From Porphyromonadaceae bacterium UBA7048 (GTDB lineage Bacteria > Bacteroidota > Bacteroidia > Bacteroidales > Muribaculaceae): 46,724 nucleotides of DNA. The DNA is taken from the NCBI GenBank assembly GCA_002493945.1, contig DLAL01000071.1:46802-93525 (forward strand). Direction: 5' to 3'. The notes beneath the pieces are model-generated. The model saw only the letters and a list, made by a program, of their open reading frames with translations. It was not told where the DNA came from and made no database searches. The position numbers and the translations under genes are program-made. This document shows positions 34,048 to 43,648 of this stretch, in pieces; positions within the stretch are counted from its first letter, which is position 1, and each line of letters begins with the position of its first letter.

Positions 34048-35925
34048 ATGAAGCAATTCTACGCAATGGGGCTTCTGCTCCTCACGCTTCTGTTTCCTTT
34101 CTCGATGAAGGCGCAGAATGACTATCCCTACACCATCAATATTGATGACCCTACTCACGTCATTGTCACCATCGATGATGTTGTCCAGACTGATCTTGTG
34201 GCCGGCGATAATGTCATGCCTGCGACATTCTATGCTTCGATTGTTTTCGAAGCAGCCGACGGCTATGTTCTTGCTTCTGTGACCAGAGACGGAACCGATC
34301 TCCAGCCTTCTGCCACTCGTTGTTCGACTTACTTCATGGGTTCGTATTATCCCGATGCAGTGTACAAGGTGACTACGATGGCTGCCTCCGAGTATTACAA
34401 GGGCTCTTTTACCCTCACTATTGATGACCCCTCTCTGGTTGATGTCATGTTTCAGGGAAGTTATAGGACAGTAACGAATTTTGAAGCCAATGAGCCTAAA
34501 ACGGTTCTCTACAATCCCGAGACAGAATCGATGCTCAGTTTAAAGGCGCTTAATTATGGCTCGGCTATCTATGAAGTTCATATTGATGGCGAGAAGGCGG
34601 ATCCGTCCGATGACGGCACATACAATATAATCTTAGCCCAGGATATGAACATTCAGGTGACCGCACTTTTCCCTGATATAGACACACCGGTTAAGTTTGA
34701 ATTCGTAAATGAAGGAACCGAAGGTGTCATATATGAGGTGAAGGTCGGTTATGGAGAGCCCATTCCCGCCGATGAGTATCTCGCAGACGGATTCGGCCTG
34801 AAACTCGGCAGCAGCCTCAATGTCAGCTTCAACACTTCAAACTATAAAGTTAATGCTGTTTATATCAACGATGTACAGCAGTATAGCACATACAGCGTCA
34901 ATGTTGTCCTTGTCGGACCGACTGTCATTAAGATTGATGCCAAGGCATACGAACTGGTGACCAAGGCAGTGCATGTGGAGGGCGCCGAGCACATGACCCT
35001 GTACAAGGGCTCATCATGGCAGAATGACATCGTAGAACTGCACGATGGCGACAATACAATCACTTTCAGCGAAAATGACCCCGGATATACTTTCGAACTT
35101 GAGTCGGGCTATGAATTCACGGTTCTCACGGACGGCGAAGTCGACCTTCTTAAGGACTATAGCAAGTATAATAATTATTTTTCCCTGAATTCGGACGGCG
35201 ATCTTACCATCAAAGTCGGAAAAATCGTTTTCCCGGAGACTGCCTATATCTATCTGGCCGGGCTTCCTGAGGAGGCTTTCGTGACGCTGACTGATTATTA
35301 CCGTGAAGTGTACAGCGGCTTCGAACTCAGCGAAGGCTATAACGAAATCGGATTCAAGTCCGAGACTATGAGTCCTTTCAATCTTTCTGCCAACTTCCGC
35401 AGCGGCGGTACGTTCGACGTTCAGGAAGTATATGTCGACGGTGAAAAGGCCGAGCCGACGTATGAAGGTACGGCGGTTTACACAATGGCTCTGTCTGGCG
35501 GCTCTGTTGTGAAGGCTTACTTCAAAGAGGCTCCCGCAGAGCACACCGTGAACTTCACCGTTGACGAAGGTTATGCTCCCGTAGTGACTTACGACATCAT
35601 CAAGACTCATGAGGACCTCACGGCTCCTCTGAAGGCTCTGACCGGCACTCTTGTAAAGGTCGAGACTCCCGAAGGAGTGACAGACCTTGAAATCAAGATC
35701 GGTGAAGACGAGGCCGAGACCCTCACCTCGAAGGAATTCACTGTCAGCGCCGATACCGATGTGCTCATCAGCAAGAAGTCGGGCGTAAGCAACGTGACCG
35801 TGGCCGACGCCAAGGCCGGAGCTGTCTACAACCTCCAGGGTATCCGCGTGGCCGATGCCGCTGACTTCGACCGTCTGCCTGCAGGCGTATACATCGTCGA
35901 CGGCGTGAAGACTTACAAAAAATGA
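34048..35925 (+). CDS. exported multi-domain protein of unknown function with sorting tail
   Basis: A 625-aa protein with a signal peptide (about 1-22, ending MKAQ). I do not recognise a named catalytic domain. The body is beta-rich, Asp/Glu/Tyr-rich and looks like several divergent copies of a ~90-residue module; similar phrases recur, for example EVHIDGEKADPSDDGTYNI near 180 and EVYVDGEKAEPTYEGTAVYT near 470. The last ~35 residues (VYNLQGIRVADAADFDRLPA, then GVYIVDGVKTYKK) form a sorting-tail-like end. Codons end in T or A far more often than in neighbouring genes, so the GC content is lower. It may be a surface adhesin or binding protein, but this is not shown. Confidence 0.8.
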   Translation: MKQFYAMGLLLLTLLFPFSMKAQNDYPYTINIDDPTHVIVTIDDVVQTDLVAGDNVMPATFYASIVFEAADGYVLASVTRDGTDLQPSATRCSTYFMGSYYPDAVYKVTTMAASEYYKGSFTLTIDDPSLVDVMFQGSYRTVTNFEANEPKTVLYNPETESMLSLKALNYGSAIYEVHIDGEKADPSDDGTYNIILAQDMNIQVTALFPDIDTPVKFEFVNEGTEGVIYEVKVGYGEPIPADEYLADGFGLKLGSSLNVSFNTSNYKVNAVYINDVQQYSTYSVNVVLVGPTVIKIDAKAYELVTKAVHVEGAEHMTLYKGSSWQNDIVELHDGDNTITFSENDPGYTFELESGYEFTVLTDGEVDLLKDYSKYNNYFSLNSDGDLTIKVGKIVFPETAYIYLAGLPEEAFVTLTDYYREVYSGFELSEGYNEIGFKSETMSPFNLSANFRSGGTFDVQEVYVDGEKAEPTYEGTAVYTMALSGGSVVKAYFKEAPAEHTVNFTVDEGYAPVVTYDIIKTHEDLTAPLKALTGTLVKVETPEGVTDLEIKIGEDEAETLTSKEFTVSADTDVLISKKSGVSNVTVADAKAGAVYNLQGIRVADAADFDRLPAGVYIVDGVKTYKK

Positions 35926-35952
35926 ACCCAAAATAAGCATTAGATAAGTGGA

Positions 35953-35975
35953 ACTCTCTGCGTGATGCAGAGAGT
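35953..35975 (+). terminator. hairpin terminator after the 625-aa protein gene
   Basis: The 9-bp stem ACTCTCTGC / GCAGAGAGT with loop GTGAT lies 27 bp after the stop codon and is followed shortly by a T run (CACACTTTTTC). Confidence 0.8.
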
Positions 35976-36067
35976 CTCACACTTTTTCATAAGTCAGTTT
36001 TTCTTGATTCTCTCATTTTCTATTTTTCAATAATAGCGTTCCGCTCAATAAACACATCTGATAATTT

Positions 36068-38377
36068 ATGAGAAAAACATTCGCATTGTCATTCCTTGCA
36101 CTGATAGCTGTGGTGCCGGCGGTATCGGGCCGTAATGCTCTGGACCTGCAAAGCCGTGCGGCACTCCACCGCGACGGGGTGCCGTTCGTGACAGGTGTCA
36201 GCTCGCTCGACAGCCGCAATGCCGCCCGGCGTGCACGCGCGGTGCGTACGGATGCCTTGCGCACCGGCTTCATCCGTCTGGCCGACGGTGCTGACCCGTC
36301 AGTGCTCTCGGCTTTCGGCGTGGAAGTCCTCAGCGAGCGCGGGGGTATCATCGTGGCGCAGTTTCCTGCCTCAGGCATTGACTCCATCTCACAGAGCCCG
36401 TATGTGCGCTCCTTCAGCCTTGCGCGTGACCTCGAGCCAAAACTGGACAAGGCCCGCGCATCGGTCGGTGTCGACAAGATTCATTCCGGTCTCGACCTTC
36501 CGAGAGCTTATACAGGCAAGGGCGTGGTGACGGGCATCATCGACGGAGGCATGGACCCCAACCACATCAATTTCACCGACGCCGACGGCAACTGCCGCGT
36601 CAAGTATCTGACTTTCCGCCGATATAACGACGCCGGCACAGCCATGCTCACGTCGGAGTACACGCCCGATAAGATGTCGGGATTCACTACCGACGATCCC
36701 ACCACTTACCACGGCACGCACACCATGGGCATCATGGCAGGCAGCTACCGGGGCGACGTGCGTCTGGCCAGGGCTACGGGAGAGGACGGCAACATCATCC
36801 TGACCACCGCCCCCAACCCCTACTACGGCGTGGCCTATGACGCCGACATAATGGCGTCGTGCGGAACGCTCCAGGATGCCTTCATCGCCTATGGCATATC
36901 AGGCATTCTCGACCGGGTATATGCTGACGGAGCCGACCGCAAGCCGGTGGTGTTCAACCTCTCGCTGGGCAGTAATCTCGGTCCGCATGACGGCCGCGGC
37001 ATGCTCTCGCAGTATATCGCCGCCGAGTCGCCCTACGCCATATTCTGTATATCGGCAGGAAACGAGGGCGACATGCGCATAGCCCTGAACAAGACCTTCT
37101 CGGAGACTGACACGCAGGTGCGCACTTTCATCAAGCCCGTCCTGTACGGCTCCGAGTACGGCAACATCCGGCAGGGCACAATCAATGTCTACTCCGAGGA
37201 TACCTCGGAATTCGACCTCCAGGTGGTGGTGTTCAACACCAGGCGTGGCCGCGAGATAGTGCGTCTGCCGCTTCCCGGCAATACCGACGGCGTGCCGCTG
37301 TACTATGTGAGCTCGTCGGACTACGATTACACCGGCTCAGGCACCGTGTCGCCCAACTTCGCCAAAGCCTTCCACGGATATGTGGGCGTAGGCTCGATGA
37401 TAGACGAGGAGTCAGGCCGCTACTACGCCATCATCGACTATGCCACGATGGACAATGAGGAGAGCAATAAGGACGAGAACTATATTCTCGGCTTCATAGT
37501 GTCGGCTCCGGCCGGCAAGCGCGTGGACATCTTCTGCGACGGCATCACCACCGAGCTGGACAGCTACGGCATGGAGGGCTGGAGCGACGGTATGCTCAAT
37601 GGTACTATCAGCGACCTGGCCACGACGCCCAATACAATCGTCGTGGGCAGCTATGACACGCGCGACAGCTGGCTGTCGCTCGACGGGAATGCCTACGGTT
37701 ACGACGGACTCTTCGTCGACGGCACCATCAGCGAGTTCTCGTCGTTCGGCACCATCATCGACGGCCGCAATCTCCCCACCGTATGCGCTCCCGGCGCCAC
37801 TGTGGTGTCGAGCACGAGCGTGCCCTTCGTGAGCAATCTCTCCAACGGCATCAGCGATCCCTATCTGCAGGCCGGTGTGACCAAGGACGGCACCACCTAC
37901 CACTGGGAGCAGATGGCCGGAACCTCGATGGCATCGCCTCTGGTGGCAGGCTCGATAGCTCTGTGGCTCGAGGCCGACCCGACTCTCAACACCGCCGATG
38001 TCACCGACATCATCACAAGTACGGCCAAGGTCGATGCTGACGTAACCTCGACCGGCGACCCTGTGCAGTGGGGTGCCGGCAAGTTCGACGCCTATGCCGG
38101 ACTCAAGGAAGTGCTCGCACGTGCGGCGGCCGGAGTCGGAACAGTCGCCGCCGAAGGCCGCGCACCGCTGCTGTCAGCATGCGGCGACCGGGCGTTCGAA
38201 GTATTCCTGGCCGACGCCGAGTCTCTCGACATCCGTGTCTACGACATGTCAGGCCGTCAGGCCGCTGCTGTGTATGCCGACGGATGCTCCGCCACAGTCG
38301 ACCTCTCGGCTCTGGCCAAGGGCATCTACGTGGTGAATGTCAATGGTACTGAATCAACCCGCATAATACTTAAATAA
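36068..38377 (+). CDS. exported subtilisin-family (S8) serine protease with sorting tail
   Basis: A 769-aa protease with a signal peptide (about 1-20) and a propeptide-like N-terminal region to about 130. The S8 triad is complete: Asp159 in VVTGIIDGGMD, His215 in YHGTHTMGIMAG and Ser620 in AGTSMASPLVAG. The oxyanion Asn lies in CISAGNEGD. About 400 residues separate His and Ser, so a beta-rich insert sits inside the catalytic domain, as in many Bacteroidetes members. The C-terminus (DIRVYDMSGRQAAAVY, then AKGIYVVNVNGTESTRIILK) is a clear type-A-like tail. It lies 7 bp before the leucine-rich-repeat gene, so the two are probably one operon and act at the cell surface. Confidence 0.93.
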   Translation: MRKTFALSFLALIAVVPAVSGRNALDLQSRAALHRDGVPFVTGVSSLDSRNAARRARAVRTDALRTGFIRLADGADPSVLSAFGVEVLSERGGIIVAQFPASGIDSISQSPYVRSFSLARDLEPKLDKARASVGVDKIHSGLDLPRAYTGKGVVTGIIDGGMDPNHINFTDADGNCRVKYLTFRRYNDAGTAMLTSEYTPDKMSGFTTDDPTTYHGTHTMGIMAGSYRGDVRLARATGEDGNIILTTAPNPYYGVAYDADIMASCGTLQDAFIAYGISGILDRVYADGADRKPVVFNLSLGSNLGPHDGRGMLSQYIAAESPYAIFCISAGNEGDMRIALNKTFSETDTQVRTFIKPVLYGSEYGNIRQGTINVYSEDTSEFDLQVVVFNTRRGREIVRLPLPGNTDGVPLYYVSSSDYDYTGSGTVSPNFAKAFHGYVGVGSMIDEESGRYYAIIDYATMDNEESNKDENYILGFIVSAPAGKRVDIFCDGITTELDSYGMEGWSDGMLNGTISDLATTPNTIVVGSYDTRDSWLSLDGNAYGYDGLFVDGTISEFSSFGTIIDGRNLPTVCAPGATVVSSTSVPFVSNLSNGISDPYLQAGVTKDGTTYHWEQMAGTSMASPLVAGSIALWLEADPTLNTADVTDIITSTAKVDADVTSTGDPVQWGAGKFDAYAGLKEVLARAAAGVGTVAAEGRAPLLSACGDRAFEVFLADAESLDIRVYDMSGRQAAAVYADGCSATVDLSALAKGIYVVNVNGTESTRIILK

Positions 38378-38384
38378 TAACCCT

Positions 38385-41300
38385 ATGAAGCAGTATATAA
38401 AACCTATGGCAGTCGCTCTGCTTGCCTTCGCCGGTGCATCGGCGGCAGTGGCAGGGGAGACTCCCATCATAGAGTTCAAGACGTCGCTCTATGATCTGTA
38501 TGGTCCGACGAACTCGTTCACGTTCTATCTCGGCGGCACCGCCGGCGAGTACATCGATGTGGACTGCGGATTCGGAACGGTCGAATATGAGCTTGAAGAG
38601 GCCGTATTCGATCAGACGACATCATCTATCAAGGCCACGGCCATCACCTGCACCGTGAGTGCCGCCGGAACGGTGAAAGTGTACGGCAACGCGTCGGCTA
38701 TCGACTACTTCGATGCCACCGGATGCTATATCAGCACGATAGATTTCGCTACGCTCACCAATCTCGAGATTCTGGATCTCGAGCACAATGAACTGACCGG
38801 TCTGGACCTGACGAATTTCAGCAAGCTCCAGGCCATCTATCTGGCCGACAATCCCTATTCCGCCGCCACCCCTCTCAGGGTCGGCCCGGACAAGCCTGAC
38901 CTGGCGATACTCCAGATAGGCATGTCGGACTATCTCGACCAGTCATTCAATCTGTCGGACTATCCGTCGATGCTGTCGTTCGACGCCTATGCCGCACGCG
39001 ACCTCCGCAAGATTGACCCCACAGGCTGCCCCGGACTGGTCCAGCTCACGCTGGATGCGACGATGGTAGAGAGCGTGGACGTGTCGAAGAATCCGAAACT
39101 TCAGCTACTCAACGTGAGCGACACCCGTGTGCGCAGTCTCGATGTGTCGGGCTGCCCCGAGCTGCGCCAGCTCTATGCCACACACGGCGGTGCAAAAAAT
39201 GCGGCGTATAAGATAGACCGCCTTGACGTGTCGGGCTGTCCCGAGCTGGTATATCTCTTCGCCGGCTACAACAATCTGACCGAACTTGACCTGTCGAAGA
39301 ATCCGAAACTTTTCGACCTGTCAGTGCCCGACAACCATCTGACTGCGCTCGACCTGTCGGCCAACAAGGAGCTGTATAATGTGAACATACGCAAGAACAA
39401 CATGTGCTTCGCCACGCTTCCGGCAGACCCGGGTTCGTGGGGAGACTTCTTCTATGACCAGCGTCCATATGAGATGAACCGCTCGTACAAAGTTGGCGAC
39501 GTGATAGACTTCTCTGCCTCGATGCTTCGTGAGGGCACAGAGACGGTGGCCACGCTATACTATGTCAACGAGGACGATCCTCTGAATCCTATACCCGCCG
39601 AGACAGACAAGTACAGCTATGCTGACGGTAAGCTGACGCTGCTCAAGGAAATTACGGACAGCGTATTCGTGACATTCGACAATTCACTGTTCGCTCTCTA
39701 TCCTCTGTCGACTGAACACTTTGTGGTGAAGAAGGAGGCCGATTTCGGACAGGATGTGGCAGCTCTGAGCATGCTCCCCGGCATCAATAACGGAGATGCT
39801 GTAGAATTCACCGTAGGCATCGACGGCGCTTCGGCCTCGGCTCCTCGCCGGTTCAGCGTGGACTTCGGCGACGGAAATCCCGTGACATTCGATGCCTCCG
39901 GCTCGGGCATCGCAGACGGCTGCAAGGTGACGGGAATCCGCAACGGCAGCGGATATCTGACCGTATATGTGCCCGAAGGCACTGACATCACGGCTCTCGA
40001 GGTGGACGGTATCACACTGTACTCGATTGACTTCAATGCCGCGGCAGACATGCTCCGCGAGCTCACTCTAAAGGGCACAGGCCTGTACAGCATAGATCTT
40101 GAGCGTCTGCGCTGTCTGCGCTCTGTCAACATGACTGGCAACAATCTGTATACCTTCTCCATCAAGGGCAAGAACTACAATTTCGTCAAGACTACGCTGA
40201 CCGACCTCATCGTGCCGTCGAACGGCATATCTGTGTTTGAGTTCGATGATCTGGAGAGTCTTGAACGCATCGACCTGAGCTACAACAATATCGAGGAACT
40301 CGATCTCTCGCTGGCCAAGAGGGCGTCAGATATCAATCTGTCGCACAACCGTCTGACTGCCGTCGATATGTCGGCCTGCGCCGGTCTCGTCGGTATCGAC
40401 ATGACTTCAAACTCCATCTCTGATATAACTCTCCCTGCCGAATCGGTTCTCGAGACGCTGCGCATAGGCGACAACGCCATGACGCTGGCCAATCTGCCTG
40501 ACCCGTCGCTCTTCACAACATACTCCTATGCGCCTCAGGCCCGCGTGGGTATTCCTGTGAAGGGTCCCGGCGCCGATCTGTCGTCGCAGTATGTCAATGT
40601 GGGCGGTGCGACCACGCAGTACGCTTGGTTCACTTCCGAAGGACTCATGCTCACGGAAGGAATTGACTACACGGTCAGTGAAGGCAAGACACGCTTCCTG
40701 AACAGCTCCCTCGGCAAAGTCTACTGCGCCATGACGCACGCGGCGTTCCCTGAATTCTCCATCGCAGGCGGTACAGCTCTGCTTTCGACCGAGATAGAGA
40801 CAGCTCCCATGCCTACCAACGTTGTGGCATCTTTCACCACGCCTGTCGGCGGCGAGAGTGTATCGCTGTCGCTGGCAGCTACGGCTCCCAATACGTCGGT
40901 ATTCATCGACTGGAAGGGCGACGGCATCGACCTGATAAGCTATGACCTCGATACGACATACCGTCTCTTCGAGGGCACGACTTCAGCCGGAGCCGAGGTG
41001 AAGGTCTACACCTACGAGGACGGCGCCTCGCTGAGCGTGTTCAGCGTGTCGGGCGCCACGATGGGCTCCGTCGATCTGAGCAAGCTCAAGAACGCTGTGG
41101 CCATCACGCTGTCCGACGCGAAGCTCTCGGAGGTGACTCTGCCCGAAAGCAATGTGCTCCGCGAAATCAACCTGAACGGCAACCGTCTGTCAGCCCTCGA
41201 CCTGTCCGGCCATCTGAACGTGTACAGCCTGTCGCTGTCTGACAATCTCTTCAGCGGAACAATCGATCTGACTCCTTACAAGGATCTTGAACTGATATCG

Positions 41301-42065
41301 CTGGGCAACAACAAGCTCACCGGTATAAAGCTCGACAACCCCGGACTGTGGTTCCTTGACCTTGCCCACAACAGCTTCGAAACCATCGACCTGAGCGGAG
41401 CTCCGGCGCTTAATCAGCTCGGTCTGAGCGGCAACTCGCTGAGCACGATTGACGTAAGTTTCCTGACGAATCTCCGCGGCCTGACGCTGGACGCCAACCG
41501 CTTCACCTTCGCCACGCTTCCTCCTGTCAAACCGTCGTACAGCCTCTATATCTACGCCAACCAGGCTCGCATCAATGCTCCCGTGGACGGCAACCGTGTC
41601 GACCTCTCTGACCAGGCCGCTGTCGACGGCACGGCCACTGAGTTCACGTGGTTCCTCGACGAACCGCAGCAGGATGAGGAAGGCAATTGGGTGGGCGAAG
41701 AGCTCATAGCCGACGACGAATACACCATAGAGAACGGCGTGACCACTTTCAATGCCGACTTCGTCAATGTCATCGGCCTTCTCACCAATGAGGCTTTCCC
41801 CGACCTTGACCTGTTCACCACGGCCATCAACGTGTCGGGCGTGGAGAACGTCGCTGTGTGCGGCGCCGTCAGCATCCGCGCCGAAGGCCGTGACATCGTC
41901 ATCGAGTCCGACGGTCAGGCAGGCACCGCCGCTGTGTACAGCGTGGCCGGTCAGCTCGTGCGCAAGGTCAGCACTGTCGCCGGCCGCACCGTAGTGCCCG
42001 GACTTGCGTCGGGTGTCTATGTGGTAGCCGTCGGTGACACCGTAGCCAAAGTCGCTGTCAGGTAA
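38385..42065 (+). CDS. large exported leucine-rich-repeat protein with three modules and sorting tail
   Basis: A 1226-aa protein with a signal peptide (about 1-23). It is built from three ~350-residue modules. Each has an N-terminal beta domain (with FSVDFGDGNP or VFIDWKGDG in modules 2 and 3), a block of LxxLxLxxNxLxxLDLS-type repeats, and a cap starting CFATLP, LANLPDP or FATLPPV at residues 341, 701 and 1042. The caps share the pattern YSYAPQARV / YIYANQARI. The end (AAVYSVAGQLVRKV, ASGVYVVAVGDTVAKVAVR) is a type-A-like tail. Such repeats usually bind proteins, so an adhesion or host/microbe contact role is plausible. Partner of the upstream S8 protease gene. Confidence 0.9.
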   Translation: MKQYIKPMAVALLAFAGASAAVAGETPIIEFKTSLYDLYGPTNSFTFYLGGTAGEYIDVDCGFGTVEYELEEAVFDQTTSSIKATAITCTVSAAGTVKVYGNASAIDYFDATGCYISTIDFATLTNLEILDLEHNELTGLDLTNFSKLQAIYLADNPYSAATPLRVGPDKPDLAILQIGMSDYLDQSFNLSDYPSMLSFDAYAARDLRKIDPTGCPGLVQLTLDATMVESVDVSKNPKLQLLNVSDTRVRSLDVSGCPELRQLYATHGGAKNAAYKIDRLDVSGCPELVYLFAGYNNLTELDLSKNPKLFDLSVPDNHLTALDLSANKELYNVNIRKNNMCFATLPADPGSWGDFFYDQRPYEMNRSYKVGDVIDFSASMLREGTETVATLYYVNEDDPLNPIPAETDKYSYADGKLTLLKEITDSVFVTFDNSLFALYPLSTEHFVVKKEADFGQDVAALSMLPGINNGDAVEFTVGIDGASASAPRRFSVDFGDGNPVTFDASGSGIADGCKVTGIRNGSGYLTVYVPEGTDITALEVDGITLYSIDFNAAADMLRELTLKGTGLYSIDLERLRCLRSVNMTGNNLYTFSIKGKNYNFVKTTLTDLIVPSNGISVFEFDDLESLERIDLSYNNIEELDLSLAKRASDINLSHNRLTAVDMSACAGLVGIDMTSNSISDITLPAESVLETLRIGDNAMTLANLPDPSLFTTYSYAPQARVGIPVKGPGADLSSQYVNVGGATTQYAWFTSEGLMLTEGIDYTVSEGKTRFLNSSLGKVYCAMTHAAFPEFSIAGGTALLSTEIETAPMPTNVVASFTTPVGGESVSLSLAATAPNTSVFIDWKGDGIDLISYDLDTTYRLFEGTTSAGAEVKVYTYEDGASLSVFSVSGATMGSVDLSKLKNAVAITLSDAKLSEVTLPESNVLREINLNGNRLSALDLSGHLNVYSLSLSDNLFSGTIDLTPYKDLELISLGNNKLTGIKLDNPGLWFLDLAHNSFETIDLSGAPALNQLGLSGNSLSTIDVSFLTNLRGLTLDANRFTFATLPPVKPSYSLYIYANQARINAPVDGNRVDLSDQAAVDGTATEFTWFLDEPQQDEEGNWVGEELIADDEYTIENGVTTFNADFVNVIGLLTNEAFPDLDLFTTAINVSGVENVAVCGAVSIRAEGRDIVIESDGQAGTAAVYSVAGQLVRKVSTVAGRTVVPGLASGVYVVAVGDTVAKVAVR

Positions 42066-42094
42066 GTCGGCTTCAGGCAGATAACTCACACTCA

Positions 42095-42135
42095 GTCTCT
42101 CCTCGGTTCCGCCGGATGTGCGGAGCCGGGGAGAC
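42095..42135 (+). terminator. imperfect hairpin after the leucine-rich-repeat gene
   Basis: GTCTCTCCTCGGTTCCGC pairs with GCGGAGCCGGGGAGAC, with one small bulge and a 7-nt loop, 30 bp past the stop codon. There is no T run, so the function as a terminator is likely but not certain. Confidence 0.55.
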
Positions 42136-42235
42136 GCTGTATCCGGACGCACCAAACCATTGCACCTCCGGCTTGTTATATATCTATATATCAAAGGAAT
42201 CCAATACAACAATCTACAATAACATCATCAGACAT

Positions 42236-43558
42236 ATGTCAACAGTTGATAAGGTAAAAGCTCTTGAATATCACCGCTTTCCAACGCCGGGAAAGATTGA
42301 GACCGTACCGACGAAACCCTTCGGCACGCCTGCCGACCTCGCTCTGGCCTACTCGCCGGGCGTCGCTTTCCCCTGTCTTGAGATAGCCGCTAATCCGGCC
42401 GAGTCATTCAACTACACGGGGCGCGGCAACCTTGTGGCCGTGGTATCGAACGGTACCGCCGTACTCGGACTGGGCAACATCGGCCCCGAGGCATCCAAGC
42501 CTGTCATGGAAGGCAAGGCGCTTCTTTTCAAGATTTTCGCAGGAATTGATTCGTACGACGTTGAGGTCAACGAGACCGATCCGCAACGCTTCGTGCAGGT
42601 GGTCAAGGCCATCGCCCCTACTTTCGGCGGCATCAACCTCGAGGATATCAAGGCCCCCGAGTGCTTCGAGATAGAGGAGGCTCTTGTAGGAAAGATAGGT
42701 ATCCCCGTGATGCACGACGACCAGCACGGCACGGCAGTCATCGTCGGAGCGGCGCTTATCAACGCCCTGAAAGTGCAGGACAAGAATATCGGCGACGTCC
42801 GCGTGGTGGTCAACGGCGCAGGAGCTGCCGCTGTGGCATGCACGCGCCTTATCGAGGCTTTGGGAGTGCGTCACCGCAACATCGTCATGTGCGACAGCAA
42901 GGGCGTCATCCGCACCGACCGCGCTTCCCTTCCGCCATCGAAGGCTGCTTTCGCAACATCGGCCGAAGGACTGCACACGCTGGCCGACGCCGTGAACGGC
43001 GCCGACGTGTTCCTCGGCCTCTCCGTAGCCGATGTGCTCACGCCTGCCATGCTCGCCACGATGGCCGAGCGTCCTGTCGTGTTCGCCCTCGCCAACCCGA
43101 ATCCCGAGATAGCGCGCGACGCCGCTCTGGCAGTGCGCACCGACCTGGTGTATGCCACGGGCCGTTCGGACTATCCTAATCAGATAAACAACGTTCTGGG
43201 CTTCCCCTATATCTTCCGCGGCGCGCTCGACTGCCGTGCCTCTGTCATCAACGAGACCATGAAGCTGGCTGCAGCGCACGCCATAGCCGCTCTTGCGCGC
43301 GAGCCGGCCACCGACCGCATACGCAGCCTCTATCCCGACGATAAGCTCGAATTCGGCCGCGACTATATCCTGCCCAAGCCCTTCGACCGCCGTCTGCTCG
43401 AGACCGTCCCCGCAGCCGTCGCCCGTGCTGCCGCCGAAAGCGGTGTGGCACTCAGTCCTATCGAGGACTATGACGCCTATGGCGACCGCATCCTCCGGTA
43501 CGTGGCTGCCACCGACCGCCTGCTCGAATCGATCATCGGCAAGATTCCCGTGCTGTAA
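42236..43558 (+). CDS. malic enzyme (oxaloacetate-decarboxylating), short form
   Basis: A 440-aa cytoplasmic enzyme that converts malate to pyruvate and CO2 with reduction of NAD(P). Motifs are LALAYSPGVAFPCLEI (catalytic Tyr), VMEGKALLFKIFAGID (catalytic Lys), LEDIKAPECFEIEEAL and MHDDQHGTAVIVGAAL (metal ligands), and VVNGAGAAAVACTRLI (nucleotide-binding loop). It stops after the NAD-binding domain and lacks the phosphotransacetylase-like C-terminal domain of the ~760-aa MaeB form. The ATG at 42236 gives the normal N-terminus; the longer frame reads through the upstream hairpin region and is rejected. Confidence 0.94.
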   Translation: MSTVDKVKALEYHRFPTPGKIETVPTKPFGTPADLALAYSPGVAFPCLEIAANPAESFNYTGRGNLVAVVSNGTAVLGLGNIGPEASKPVMEGKALLFKIFAGIDSYDVEVNETDPQRFVQVVKAIAPTFGGINLEDIKAPECFEIEEALVGKIGIPVMHDDQHGTAVIVGAALINALKVQDKNIGDVRVVVNGAGAAAVACTRLIEALGVRHRNIVMCDSKGVIRTDRASLPPSKAAFATSAEGLHTLADAVNGADVFLGLSVADVLTPAMLATMAERPVVFALANPNPEIARDAALAVRTDLVYATGRSDYPNQINNVLGFPYIFRGALDCRASVINETMKLAAAHAIAALAREPATDRIRSLYPDDKLEFGRDYILPKPFDRRLLETVPAAVARAAAESGVALSPIEDYDAYGDRILRYVAATDRLLESIIGKIPVL

Positions 43559-43595
43559 CGGGCGTGCGCCAATATGCCATCTGAAGAAATGAAAA

Positions 43596-43628
43596 AGCGC
43601 AGCTGTCCGCATGTCGGGCAGCTGCGCT
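43596..43628. terminator. bidirectional hairpin terminator
   Basis: The 10-bp stem AGCGCAGCTG / CAGCTGCGCT, extended by CCG/CGG inside, lies between the convergent malic enzyme and FKBP genes. An A run on the left serves the minus-strand transcript. Confidence 0.8.
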
Positions 43629-43648
43629 CGTTCTGTCTCGGGAAAGAT

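Noticed and set aside
42116..42235. 40-residue upstream extension of the malic enzyme
   Set aside because: It translates through the hairpin after the preceding gene and has no similarity to malic enzyme N-termini; the ATG at 42236 begins the normal sequence.
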